Under the pieces are notes generated by a model. It did not search any database, was not told the DNA's origin, and worked only from the letters and a program-made list of their open reading frames with translations. From Belnapia arida (GTDB lineage: Bacteria > Pseudomonadota > Alphaproteobacteria > Acetobacterales > Acetobacteraceae), in contig NZ_JAETWB010000001.1 of the NCBI RefSeq assembly GCF_016773205.1, positions 310,001 through 374,000 on the forward strand: DNA of 64,000 nucleotides, in the 5' to 3' direction. The first letter of the stretch is position 1; every line of letters starts with the position of its first letter. Made by a program: the position numbers and the translations under genes. Positions 37,645-45,250 of this stretch are shown piece by piece.

Positions 37645-38448
37645 CTATACGATTCCAGAGCCTTGTGCCCAAGCCGGGAGACGTTTCTCGCGGAACGCCG
37701 CCAGCCCCTCCCGCCCCTCGGCCGTGGCCCGCTGCATCCAGCCCTCATGCGACAGCAGCGCCATCGCCCGCGCATCGAGCTTGGCCCCGTTGGCGCCGAG
37801 CAGGCTGTCCTTTGTCACCGCCGCCGCGCCGGGCGCCGCCCGCAGCACCTCGGTGAGGATCGCCTCCAGCCGCGCCTCGATCGCCGCCGGCGCGACCACC
37901 TCATGCACCAGGCCGATCCTGAGGGCCTCGGCGGCATCGAACCGCTCGCCGGTCACGGCGTAGCGCCTCGCCTGACGCAGCCCCATGGCCTGGACCATCT
38001 GCGGTGAGATCGGCGTCGGCGAGACGCCGACCCGCACCTCGGTCAGGCCGAACACCGCCTCCGGCACCGCCAGCGCCACATCGACGCAGCAGACCAGCCC
38101 GCACCCGCCGCCGGAGGCCGCCCCCTGCACCAGGGCGAGGGTCGGGCGCGGGAATTCGTTCAGCAGCTGCATCGCTCGCGTCGTCGCCAGCGAGGCCTGG
38201 AAGGCGGCCTCTGGCGGATACCCTGCCACCTCCGCCAGCCAGCCGAGATCCGCCCCGGCGGCGAAATGCCGCCCCGCGCCGCGCAGCACCAGGGCCCGCA
38301 CCCCCGCATCCTCGGCCAGCGCCTCCAGCGCCTCCGTCAGCCCGGCCAGCAATTCGGCGTTGTAGGCATTGCCCCGGTGCGGCCGGTTCAGCGTGGCGGT
38401 GACGATGCCCCGCGCATCGCGGCCGAGCAGGACGGGCGCGTCTTCCAT
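37645..38448 (-). CDS. Enoyl-CoA hydratase/isomerase family protein (methylglutaconyl-CoA hydratase-like)
   Basis: A 267-residue crotonase. The oxyanion-hole segment reads FAAGADLGWL, and the second active-site region reads GAASGGGCGLVCCVDV...FGLTEVRVGVSPTPISP. Gly stands where crotonase has its first catalytic Glu (GGGCE), while the second Glu is kept in LTEV. The phrase FGLTEVRxGVxPxxISP is typical of the methylglutaconyl-CoA hydratase branch of leucine and isoprenoid breakdown. ggaggaag precedes the ATG at 38448. The partner carboxylase genes expected for leucine catabolism are not nearby, so the exact substrate is open. Confidence 0.82.
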   Translation of the reverse strand: MEDAPVLLGRDARGIVTATLNRPHRGNAYNAELLAGLTEALEALAEDAGVRALVLRGAGRHFAAGADLGWLAEVAGYPPEAAFQASLATTRAMQLLNEFPRPTLALVQGAASGGGCGLVCCVDVALAVPEAVFGLTEVRVGVSPTPISPQMVQAMGLRQARRYAVTGERFDAAEALRIGLVHEVVAPAAIEARLEAILTEVLRAAPGAAAVTKDSLLGANGAKLDARAMALLSHEGWMQRATAEGREGLAAFREKRLPAWAQGSGIV

Positions 38449-38551
38449 CTTTCTTCCTCCGTTGACAGCCGCTCCACCCAGGGCGGAGCCTTCACCGGGC
38501 CGGATGGTGTCGCCGCCGGCCCGCCCCGTCCATGGCCGAGGCTCCCAACCG

Positions 38552-40252
38552 ATGCACGCCACCCGCCCGACCCTCTACGGCGCCCGCCATGCCGTCTCCG
38601 CCGGCCACTACCTCGCGGCCGCCGCCGGCTTCGCCGTGCTGGAAGCGGGCGGCAATGCCATCGATGCCGGCTGCGCCACTGGCCTCGCCCTCGGCGTGCT
38701 GCTGCCGGACCTGGTGAACGTCGCCGGCGTCGCCCCCATCCTGATCCGCCTGGCCGACGGCCGCACCGAGACCATCGCCGGCCTCGGCCCTTGGCCCGCC
38801 TCCATCCCGGCTGACCTCTTCCAGCGCGAGCATGGCAGCCGCATCCCGAACGGCGTGCTCCGCACCGTCATCCCCGCCGCCCCGGATGCCTGGATCACCG
38901 CCCTCGAGCGCCACGGCACCTTCTCCTTCGGCGAGGTTGCCCAATACGCCATCCGCCACGCCCGCGACGGCTTCGCCGTCAATCCGCTGCTCGCAGAGAG
39001 CATCCGCACCCATGAGGCGGACTACGTGCGCTGGTCCTCCAACGCCGCCATCTTCCTCCCCGGCAGCCGGAGGCCGGAGGTGGGCGAGAAGTTCCTCCAG
39101 GCCGACCTCGCCCGCACCCTGCAGTACATGGTGGACAAGGAGGCCGCCGCGGCCGGGCAGGGGAGGGCCGCCGGCCTCGCCGCCGCCCATGCCGCCTTCT
39201 ACCGCGGCGACATCGCCCGCGAGATCGCCCGCTTCATGGCGGAGGAGGGTGGCTACCTGACCATGGCCGACCTCGCCGGCTTCCGCTCCCGCATCGAGCC
39301 GGCCGTCAGCCGCCACTGGCGTGGCCATGAGGTCATCACCTGCGGTCCCTGGTGCCAGGGTCCCGCCCTGCTGGAGGCGCTGCTGCTCTTCGAGCGCGGC
39401 GGCTTCGCCGGCATGGCCCATAACAGCCCCGACTACCTCCACCTGATGACCGAATGCATCAAGGCGGCGATGGCCGACCGCGAGTACCATTTCGGCGACC
39501 CGGCCTTCCTCGACGTGCCCCTCGACCGGCTTCTGTCGGACGCACATCTCTCGGCCCGCCTCGCTGCCATCGATCCGGCCCGCGCCCAGCCCGGCATGTT
39601 TCCCGTCCTGCTCGGCCCGGGGGGCGGCGAACCCGCTCCGGCTCCCCGCACCCTGCCGACGGTCGAGGCGGACACCTCCTACTGCGCCGTCATCGACCGC
39701 TGGGGCAACGCCTTCAGCGCCACGCCCTCCGACGGCTCCTGGAACTCGCCCGTGGTCCCCGGCCTCGGCCTCATCCCCTCCAACCGTGGCAGCCAGAGCC
39801 GGCCGGACCCGGCGCATCCCTCGGGCGTCGCACCCGGCAAGCGCCCCCGCCTGACCCCCAACCCCGCCCTCGTGGTCACGGCGGAGGGCGGCCTCATGCC
39901 GCTCGGCACTCCGGGCGGCGACGTGCAGATCCAGGCGATGCTGCAGGTGATGGTGAACATCCTGCATTTCGGCATGGAACTGCAGGAGGCGATCGAGGCT
40001 CCCCGCATCGCCAGCTACGCCTTCCCCTCCTCCTTCGCCCCCTTCGACTACTTCCCCGCCCGGCTCGCAGTCGAGGACGGCATCCCCCAATCGACCCGCG
40101 ACGCCCTCACCGCCCGCGGCCACGAAGTGAAGGATTGGCCCCACCGCACTTGGCTCGCCGGCGCGGTCGAGGTGGTGCGCTCCGACCCACGCACCGGTCT
40201 CGTCGCCGCCGGCGCCGACCCGCGCCGCCCGGCCTACGCCATCGCCGGCTAG
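38552..40252 (+). CDS. Gamma-glutamyltransferase family protein
   Basis: A 566-residue Ntn-hydrolase-type protein. The N-terminal part has VLEAGGNAIDAGCATGLALGV, the usual GGT opening. The self-cleavage/nucleophile Thr is the Thr in EADTSYCAVIDRWGNAFSAT near residue 375; GGT precursors split before this residue. The C-terminal part has the GTPGGDVQIQAMLQVMVNI substrate-pocket stretch. No signal peptide is apparent, so it may be a cytoplasmic acylase or glutamyl hydrolase rather than a periplasmic glutathione transferase. It is divergent from the crotonase gene and lies 62 nt upstream of an N-acyl-D-amino-acid deacylase gene. Confidence 0.87.
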   Translation: MHATRPTLYGARHAVSAGHYLAAAAGFAVLEAGGNAIDAGCATGLALGVLLPDLVNVAGVAPILIRLADGRTETIAGLGPWPASIPADLFQREHGSRIPNGVLRTVIPAAPDAWITALERHGTFSFGEVAQYAIRHARDGFAVNPLLAESIRTHEADYVRWSSNAAIFLPGSRRPEVGEKFLQADLARTLQYMVDKEAAAAGQGRAAGLAAAHAAFYRGDIAREIARFMAEEGGYLTMADLAGFRSRIEPAVSRHWRGHEVITCGPWCQGPALLEALLLFERGGFAGMAHNSPDYLHLMTECIKAAMADREYHFGDPAFLDVPLDRLLSDAHLSARLAAIDPARAQPGMFPVLLGPGGGEPAPAPRTLPTVEADTSYCAVIDRWGNAFSATPSDGSWNSPVVPGLGLIPSNRGSQSRPDPAHPSGVAPGKRPRLTPNPALVVTAEGGLMPLGTPGGDVQIQAMLQVMVNILHFGMELQEAIEAPRIASYAFPSSFAPFDYFPARLAVEDGIPQSTRDALTARGHEVKDWPHRTWLAGAVEVVRSDPRTGLVAAGADPRRPAYAIAG

Positions 40253-40314
40253 CGCCGTATTGCCCCCACAACCCGCCGGAGCCACACTTGGTCGAACGAC
40301 CAAGGAGGCTCCCC

Positions 40315-42033
40315 ATGCATGACCTCGTGATCCGCGGCGGCACCCTCGTCGACGGCACCGGCGCCCCCGGCTTCACCGGCGACCTCGCCATCGACGGCGA
40401 CCGCATCGCCCAGGTCGGCGGCAAGGCCGGCCCCGGCCGCCGCGAGGTCCAGGCCGAGGGCCGCCTCGTCACCCCCGGCTGGGTCGATGTCCACACCCAT
40501 TACGACGGCCAAGCCACCTGGGACCCGGTTCTCGCCCCCTCTTCCTGGCACGGCGCGACCACCATCCTCTTCGGCAATTGCGGCGTCGGCTTCGCCCCGG
40601 TGCGGAAGGCCCACCACCAAGCCCTCATCGACCTCATGGAAGGCGTCGAGGACATCCCCGGCATCGCCCTCGCCGAGGGGCTGAAATGGGACTGGGAGAG
40701 CTTCCCCGACTATCTCGACGCGCTCGCCCGCCTGCCCCGCACCATCGACGTCGCCGCCCAGCTCGCCCACCACCCCTTGCGCGTCTACGCCATGGGCGAG
40801 CGCGCCATCGCCCGCGAGATGGCGACGGCCGAAGACATCGAGCTGATGGCCCGCCTCACCGAGGAGGCGCTGAAGGCCGGCGCCTTCGGCTTCACCACCA
40901 GCCGCACCGACCAGCACAAGACACCGGCCGGCGAGCTGGTCCCCGGCCGGTACGCCGAGCATGAGGAGCTGATCGCAATCGGGCGCGCCATGGGCCGCGC
41001 CGGCCGCGGCGCCTTCGGCATGCTCTCCGACTTCGAGGACGAGGCGGCCGAGTTCGGCTGGCTGCGCCAGGTCGCCGCCGACAGCCGCCGCCCCGTCTGG
41101 TTCCTGCTCACCGATCGCAGCTATGACCCGCAGCGCTGGCGCCGCCTGATGGACGGCGTCCGCGCCGCCCGCGGCGAGGGCCTGGCCCTCTCCGCCCAGG
41201 TCGCCGGCCGCCCGGTCGGGCTGATCCTCGGCCTCGCCACCAGCCTCAACCCCTTTGCCCTCCGCGAAGGCTTCGCCGAGCTCGCCCGCCTCTCCCCCGC
41301 CGAGCAGCTCGCCCGCCTGCGCGACCCACAAGTGCGCGCGGATATCCTGGCGCAGGAGGCCTCGCCGCGGCTCATGGAGATCCTGCCCCCGCTCTCCCGC
41401 CAGGTTGCCACCCGCTGGGACCGCATGTACGTCCTCGGCGACAACCCGGATTACGAGCCGCCGCCCGAGCGCAGCATCGCCGCCCTCGCCGCCGCGGCCG
41501 GCCAGGACCCGCAGGCGTTCTGCTACGACTACCTGACCGGCGGCGACGGCGGCCGCATGCTCTACTTCCCCATCACGAACTACGTCCACGGCGACCTGGA
41601 GGTGGTGCGCGAGATGATCGAGGACCCGAACACCATCCTCGGCCTCTCCGATGGCGGCGCCCATTGCGGCGTGATCTGCGACGCCTCGCTCAACACCACC
41701 ATGCTGACCCACTGGGTCCGCGACCGCAGCCGCGGCCCCCGCCTGCCGCTGGAATTCGTCATCAAGCGGCAGACCAGCGAAACCGCCGACTTCTTCGGGT
41801 TCCACGACCGTGGCCGCCTGGCAGTCGGCAAGAAGGCCGATGTCAACGTCATCGACTTCGCTGCGCTGCGCCCGCACCACCCGGAGATGATCTTCGACCT
41901 CCCCGCCGGCGGCCGCCGCTTGGTGCAGCATGTCGACGGCTACGACATGACCCTCTGCAGCGGCCAACCGATCTTCGAGCGCGGCGAGGAGACGGGCGCG
42001 CGGCCCGGCCGGCTGGTGCGGGCGCAAGGGTAA
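40315..42033 (+). CDS. N-acyl-D-amino-acid deacylase-type amidohydrolase
   Basis: A 572-residue amidohydrolase of the D-aminoacylase group. The metal site begins with HTHYDGQATWDP. The usual GNCGVGFAPVR stretch follows, and the catalytic Asp is in LGLSDGGAHCG. The C-terminal beta-sandwich contains GRLAVGKKADVNVID. caaggagg precedes the ATG. It would remove an N-acyl group from a D-amino acid or related amide. The preceding gamma-glutamyltransferase-family gene suggests joint use of acylated or glutamylated amino compounds. A strong hairpin terminator follows. Confidence 0.88.
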   Translation: MHDLVIRGGTLVDGTGAPGFTGDLAIDGDRIAQVGGKAGPGRREVQAEGRLVTPGWVDVHTHYDGQATWDPVLAPSSWHGATTILFGNCGVGFAPVRKAHHQALIDLMEGVEDIPGIALAEGLKWDWESFPDYLDALARLPRTIDVAAQLAHHPLRVYAMGERAIAREMATAEDIELMARLTEEALKAGAFGFTTSRTDQHKTPAGELVPGRYAEHEELIAIGRAMGRAGRGAFGMLSDFEDEAAEFGWLRQVAADSRRPVWFLLTDRSYDPQRWRRLMDGVRAARGEGLALSAQVAGRPVGLILGLATSLNPFALREGFAELARLSPAEQLARLRDPQVRADILAQEASPRLMEILPPLSRQVATRWDRMYVLGDNPDYEPPPERSIAALAAAAGQDPQAFCYDYLTGGDGGRMLYFPITNYVHGDLEVVREMIEDPNTILGLSDGGAHCGVICDASLNTTMLTHWVRDRSRGPRLPLEFVIKRQTSETADFFGFHDRGRLAVGKKADVNVIDFAALRPHHPEMIFDLPAGGRRLVQHVDGYDMTLCSGQPIFERGEETGARPGRLVRAQG

Positions 42034-42068
42034 GCCATACCCGCCACCCACGGTCTCGATCGAAATGA

Positions 42069-42096
42069 TGCCCTGCCGGAAACGGCAGGGCATTTT
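42069..42096 (+). terminator. Rho-independent terminator after the amidohydrolase gene
   Basis: A perfect 10-bp stem (tgccctgccg / cggcagggca) with a GAAA tetraloop is followed directly by four T. It lies 35 nt after the stop codon and is the most canonical intrinsic terminator in the window. Confidence 0.85.
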
Positions 42097-42151
42097 CGCG
42101 TCGGCACGCTGGCCCCCGGATTTGAAACCGGCGGAGGCAGGTTCGGCTCGC

Positions 42152-42178
42152 TTGCCGGGTTTTTCCCGATGTTATAGG
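42152..42178 (+). promoter_or_regulatory. Possible promoter of the H-NS-like gene
   Basis: TTGCCG at 42152-42157 and TATAGG at 42173-42178 are separated by 15 nt. The -10 is preceded by TG one base away, an extended -10 pattern that could compensate for the short spacing. It lies about 32 nt before the GTG start and after the preceding gene's terminator. Confidence 0.4.
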
Positions 42179-42209
42179 AAACGCCAGAATTCAACGGAGA
42201 AACCGAGTC

Positions 42210-42557
42210 GTGGAAAAAGGCAAAGTCGATCTCGAAAACATGAGCGTCCAGGAGTTGACCGCTTTGCGTGACGCTGCCGAGGCGAAGCGCCTGGAAAAGC
42301 TCGATGGCGCCCGGGAGGCCATCCTGGCGGAAGCCAAGGAGAAACTCGCCCAGCTGGGCCTTGCCTTCGAGACCGTTTGGCCTGGGCGCTCCCCGGAGCC
42401 GTCTCCCCGCGCTTCGAAGAAAGCCGGCACGGGAGGCCAGGTCGCCGCGAAATTCCGCGGCCCGAACGGCGAAGAATGGACCGGCCGCGGCAGGCTGCCG
42501 AAATGGCTTCATGCCATGGAAGCGGAAGGCCATAGCCGGAACGAATTCCGGATTTAG
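42210..42557 (+). CDS. H-NS family nucleoid-associated protein
   Basis: A 115-residue protein. Residues about 10-50 form a charged coiled coil (MSVQELTALRDAAEAKRLEKL) suited to oligomerisation. After a Pro/Ser linker, the C-terminal DNA-binding motif reads KFRGPNGEEWTGRGRLPKWL, the H-NS W-(T/S)-GRGR-P signature that inserts into the minor groove. It would act as an architectural repressor of AT-rich DNA. The GTG start at 42210 has ggaga 11 nt upstream; an ATG at 42240 is an alternative. It is a single gene bounded by hairpins. Confidence 0.88.
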   Translation: MEKGKVDLENMSVQELTALRDAAEAKRLEKLDGAREAILAEAKEKLAQLGLAFETVWPGRSPEPSPRASKKAGTGGQVAAKFRGPNGEEWTGRGRLPKWLHAMEAEGHSRNEFRI

Positions 42558-42560
42558 TAG

Positions 42561-42620
42561 CTTTCGCGAAAGCGTTCTACTGCCTCGCCCGTCCTTCCGC
42601 AGCAAAAGCCGCGGAAGGAC
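42561..42620. terminator. Palindrome and perfect hairpin after the H-NS-like gene
   Basis: A 12-bp perfect palindrome (ctttcgcgaaag, 42561-42572) starts 3 nt after the stop. A perfect 10-bp stem (gtccttccgc, 42591-42600, with gcggaaggac, 42611-42620) with a 10-nt loop follows. There is no T-run. It lies between convergent genes and could terminate both; the short palindrome could also be a protein-binding site. Confidence 0.5.
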
Positions 42621-42657
42621 ATCGGCAGAAGCCGATTTAGGCAGGGTCCAAAATCCG

Positions 42658-43461
42658 TCAGCCGAAAAACGCCAGCACCGCCGCATTGAAATCCGCCGGA
42701 TTGTCGCTGCTCATCCCATGCGCCGCATCCGGGATGACCACCCGCCGCGCATCCGCCATCACCCGCTCCAGCGCCTCGACGATGGCGATGAATTGCGGCT
42801 GGGTCTGCGCACCGTTCACCAGCAGGGTCGGCACGCCGATCGCCTCCGCCGCCGTCCGCCCATAGGGGCGCCGCCGCTCGTCGATCTGCCCCAGCAGCGT
42901 ATGCGCATTGTCGAGGTTGATCGCCTTGCGGGCGGCGCTCCGCTTCTCCCAGGCCCCCGGCCCGCCGGTATGCTCGGCGAAGCGCCGCATCGCCCCCTCG
43001 GTATCGCCTCCCTTGAGCAACTCCGCCGCCGCGGCGAAGGCCCCGGCCTGCTTGCCCGCCCCGCCCGGCACGCCGCCGAGGCTCTCATCCAGCTCGCCCC
43101 CCGGCTCCGCCAGCACCAGCCGCCGGATCAGCCCCGGGTGCCGCTCCGCCACCCGGAAGGCGATATGCCCGCCCCGCGAATGCCCGACGAGATCGACCTT
43201 CCCCGCCCCGAGCGTGCCGATGAAGGCCGCCACATCCTCCACATGCTGGTCGATCTTGAAGGTCTCGCCGACGCCATCCCACCGCTCCGGCCAGTAATGC
43301 CTGAGGCTCGGCGCCAGCACGCGGAAGCGTGCCCCGAGCGGCTCCATCTGCGGCGCCCAGTAACGCTGGTCGTTGAGCGAGCCATGCACCAGCACCACCG
43401 GCGTGCCGCTTCCGGCCTCCGCATAATGCATCTCGTACCCGTTGACCTTGAGGCTCGGCAT
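42658..43461 (-). CDS. Alpha/beta hydrolase
   Basis: A 267-residue alpha/beta-hydrolase-fold protein starting MPSLKVNGYEMHYAEAG. The oxyanion segment is LVHGSLND, the nucleophile elbow is GHSRGG, and the catalytic His is in IPDAAHGM near the C-terminus. It would cleave an ester, lactone or similar bond; substrate unknown. gggagg lies 7 nt before the ATG at 43461. The frame is open further upstream across the start of the divergent DUF1194 gene, but that part is not family-like. Confidence 0.87.
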   Translation of the reverse strand: MPSLKVNGYEMHYAEAGSGTPVVLVHGSLNDQRYWAPQMEPLGARFRVLAPSLRHYWPERWDGVGETFKIDQHVEDVAAFIGTLGAGKVDLVGHSRGGHIAFRVAERHPGLIRRLVLAEPGGELDESLGGVPGGAGKQAGAFAAAAELLKGGDTEGAMRRFAEHTGGPGAWEKRSAARKAINLDNAHTLLGQIDERRRPYGRTAAEAIGVPTLLVNGAQTQPQFIAIVEALERVMADARRVVIPDAAHGMSSDNPADFNAAVLAFFG

Positions 43462-43524
43462 CGCTTCCCTCCCATCCTTCCCGCGAAGGATGCGGCCCCC
43501 GACCAACCCCCACAAGGAGCCCCG

Positions 43525-44214
43525 ATGCGCCGCCGCCACCTCCTCGCCAGCCTCGCCGCCACCGCCGATGCACATCCCATTGGCGCCCAGCCAGCCGAGG
43601 TCGACCTCCTCCTGACGCTGGCCGTCGACGCCTCCGGCTCCATCGACCCGGACGAGTTCCAGCTCCAGCGCGAAGGCTATGCCGAGGCGCTGACGCACCC
43701 CTCCGTCCTCGCCGCCATCCAGGGCAAGCCGCGTGGCGCCATCGCCGTCGCCATGGTCGAATGGGGCTCCCCCGCCGGCGCCGCGACGGTGGTGGGATGG
43801 ATGCGCCTCGCCGACGCTGCCTCCGCCATCGCCCTGGCGGACGCGATCCTCCGCGCGCCCCGCAGCCCGCAAAGTTGGAACGCCATCGGCGACGCGCTCG
43901 ACCATTGCACCCGCCTGATCGCCACCTCGCCCTTCCGGGCCGCCGAGCGGGTCATCGACCTCTCCGGCGACGGCCCCGACCTCCGCTCGGTGATCCCCGC
44001 CGCCACCGCCCGCGACGCGGCGGTCGCCGCCGGCATCACGATCAACGCGCTGGCCGTCGCCTCCGCCGGCCAGGTCACCCGCGCCGGCGAACCGCTCGCC
44101 GAGACCTATCGCCGCGAGGTCATCGGCGGCCCCGGCGCCTTCGTCGTCACGGCCGAGGACCGCCGCGACATCGCCCGCGCCCTCCGCGCCAAGCTGATCC
44201 GCGAGATCGCCTGA
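43525..44214 (+). CDS. DUF1194 (von Willebrand A-like) exported protein
   Basis: A 229-residue protein beginning MRRRHLLASLAATADA, a twin-arginine-like leader without a long hydrophobic core, followed by a vWA-like domain. The metal-ion-dependent adhesion motif is DASGSID (DxSxS), with a second element in DLSGDGPD. The start and layout match DUF1194, a family of unknown function. aaggag precedes the ATG. It is divergent from the hydrolase gene (63 nt) and converges on the Bug receptor gene. Confidence 0.8.
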   Translation: MRRRHLLASLAATADAHPIGAQPAEVDLLLTLAVDASGSIDPDEFQLQREGYAEALTHPSVLAAIQGKPRGAIAVAMVEWGSPAGAATVVGWMRLADAASAIALADAILRAPRSPQSWNAIGDALDHCTRLIATSPFRAAERVIDLSGDGPDLRSVIPAATARDAAVAAGITINALAVASAGQVTRAGEPLAETYRREVIGGPGAFVVTAEDRRDIARALRAKLIREIA

Positions 44215-44257
44215 CCGCCCGCCATCACGGCCAGGCCTGCTCTGGGCATCCCTTCCG

Positions 44258-45220
44258 CTACTCGATCCGCAGATTGGCCCCCCGGATCACCCCGCCCCAC
44301 TTTTCCAGCTCGCTCCGGATCAGCGCCGCCATCTGCGCCCCGTCCTGCACCCAGACCGTCGCCCCCGCCCGGCGGATCCTCTCCGCCGTCTCCGTCCCCC
44401 GCACGATGCCGATGATCGCCTGGGACAGGCGGTCCCGCACCACTTGCGGCATCGCCGCCGGCCCAATGAAGCCGAACCACACATAGACCTCGTAGCCCGG
44501 CAGCCCCGCCTCGGCGAAGGTCGGCACGTCGGGCAGCGTCGGGTCCCGCTCGCTGCCCGTCACCGCCAGCGCTTTCAGCCGCCCGCCCTGCACATGCGGC
44601 AGCACGTTCGGCAGGTTGTCGATGGTCATGTCCACGCGCCCGCCGAGCAGGTCGGCGATGCCCGGCGCGCTGCCGCGATAGGGCACATGCGTCAGCTCGA
44701 TCCCCGCCTGCACGCGGAACAGCTCGGCAGCCAGATGCGGGCTGCTCCCCGCGCCCGAGCTGGCATAGCTGAGCTTCCCCGGCTGCGCCTTGGCCCGCGC
44801 GATCAGCTCGCGCAGGCTGCCGATGCCGCTCTCCGCCCGCACCGCCAGGCAGTTCATCAGTCGCGTCGTCACGCAGAGCGGGGCGATGTCCCTCGTAGGG
44901 TCGTAGCCCGTATTGGCGAAGAGGAAGGGGTTCATCGTCAGGTTGGCGGTATTGGCGACGCAGATGGTGTAGTTGTCCGTCGCCTGCGCGGTCGCCGCGA
45001 TGGCGAGCGAGCCGCTCGCTCCCGGCCGGTTCTCGACCACGCCGAGTTGGCCGACCGCATCGCCCATCTTCTCGCCGACAAGCCGCGCCAGCGTGTCGTT
45101 GATGGCGCCCGGCGTATAGGGCACCAGGATGCGCACCGGCCGGTCCGGCCAAGCCTCCGCCTGCGCGCGGACGGCCAGCAGGGCAGGGGCCGCCAGCAGC
45201 CCCCTCCGCAGGATGTTCAT
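44258..45220 (-). CDS. Bug family (TctC) solute-binding protein
   Basis: A 320-residue periplasmic receptor of the tripartite tricarboxylate transporter class. An Arg-containing leader ends near AQAEA, followed by the family opening WPDRPVRILVPYTPGAINDTLAR. Further typical segments are VENRPGASGSLA and VPYRGSAPGIADLLGGRVDM. These proteins bind carboxylates; a binding Asp is common in the PGG.D segment, but here PGAIND replaces it. No TctA/TctB membrane genes are adjacent, which is common for Bug receptors. It lies downstream of a CoA ligase and an acyl-CoA dehydrogenase on the same strand, so the ligand may be an organic acid metabolised by them. Confidence 0.9.
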   Translation of the reverse strand: MNILRRGLLAAPALLAVRAQAEAWPDRPVRILVPYTPGAINDTLARLVGEKMGDAVGQLGVVENRPGASGSLAIAATAQATDNYTICVANTANLTMNPFLFANTGYDPTRDIAPLCVTTRLMNCLAVRAESGIGSLRELIARAKAQPGKLSYASSGAGSSPHLAAELFRVQAGIELTHVPYRGSAPGIADLLGGRVDMTIDNLPNVLPHVQGGRLKALAVTGSERDPTLPDVPTFAEAGLPGYEVYVWFGFIGPAAMPQVVRDRLSQAIIGIVRGTETAERIRRAGATVWVQDGAQMAALIRSELEKWGGVIRGANLRIE

Positions 45221-45250
45221 GCTTGTTTCCTCCCGGTTGTTCCGGGGAGG

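Noticed and set aside
37612-37660. AT-richer stretch upstream of pstS considered as a dif site
   Set aside because: It lacks the two XerC/XerD arm sequences with a 6-bp centre; better explained as promoter region.
38492-40303. 603-residue minus-strand frame opposite the gamma-glutamyltransferase gene
   Set aside because: The plus strand carries a protein with clear family motifs and catalytic Thr; the antisense frame is Gly/Ala/Val-rich without motifs.
40249-42093. 614-residue minus-strand frame opposite the amidohydrolase gene
   Set aside because: Antisense shadow of a gene with intact metal-binding motifs.
42268-43524. Upstream extension of the DUF1194 frame through the hydrolase gene
   Set aside because: The stretch is antisense to the hydrolase; the ATG at 43525 has a good ribosome site and starts a leader peptide.
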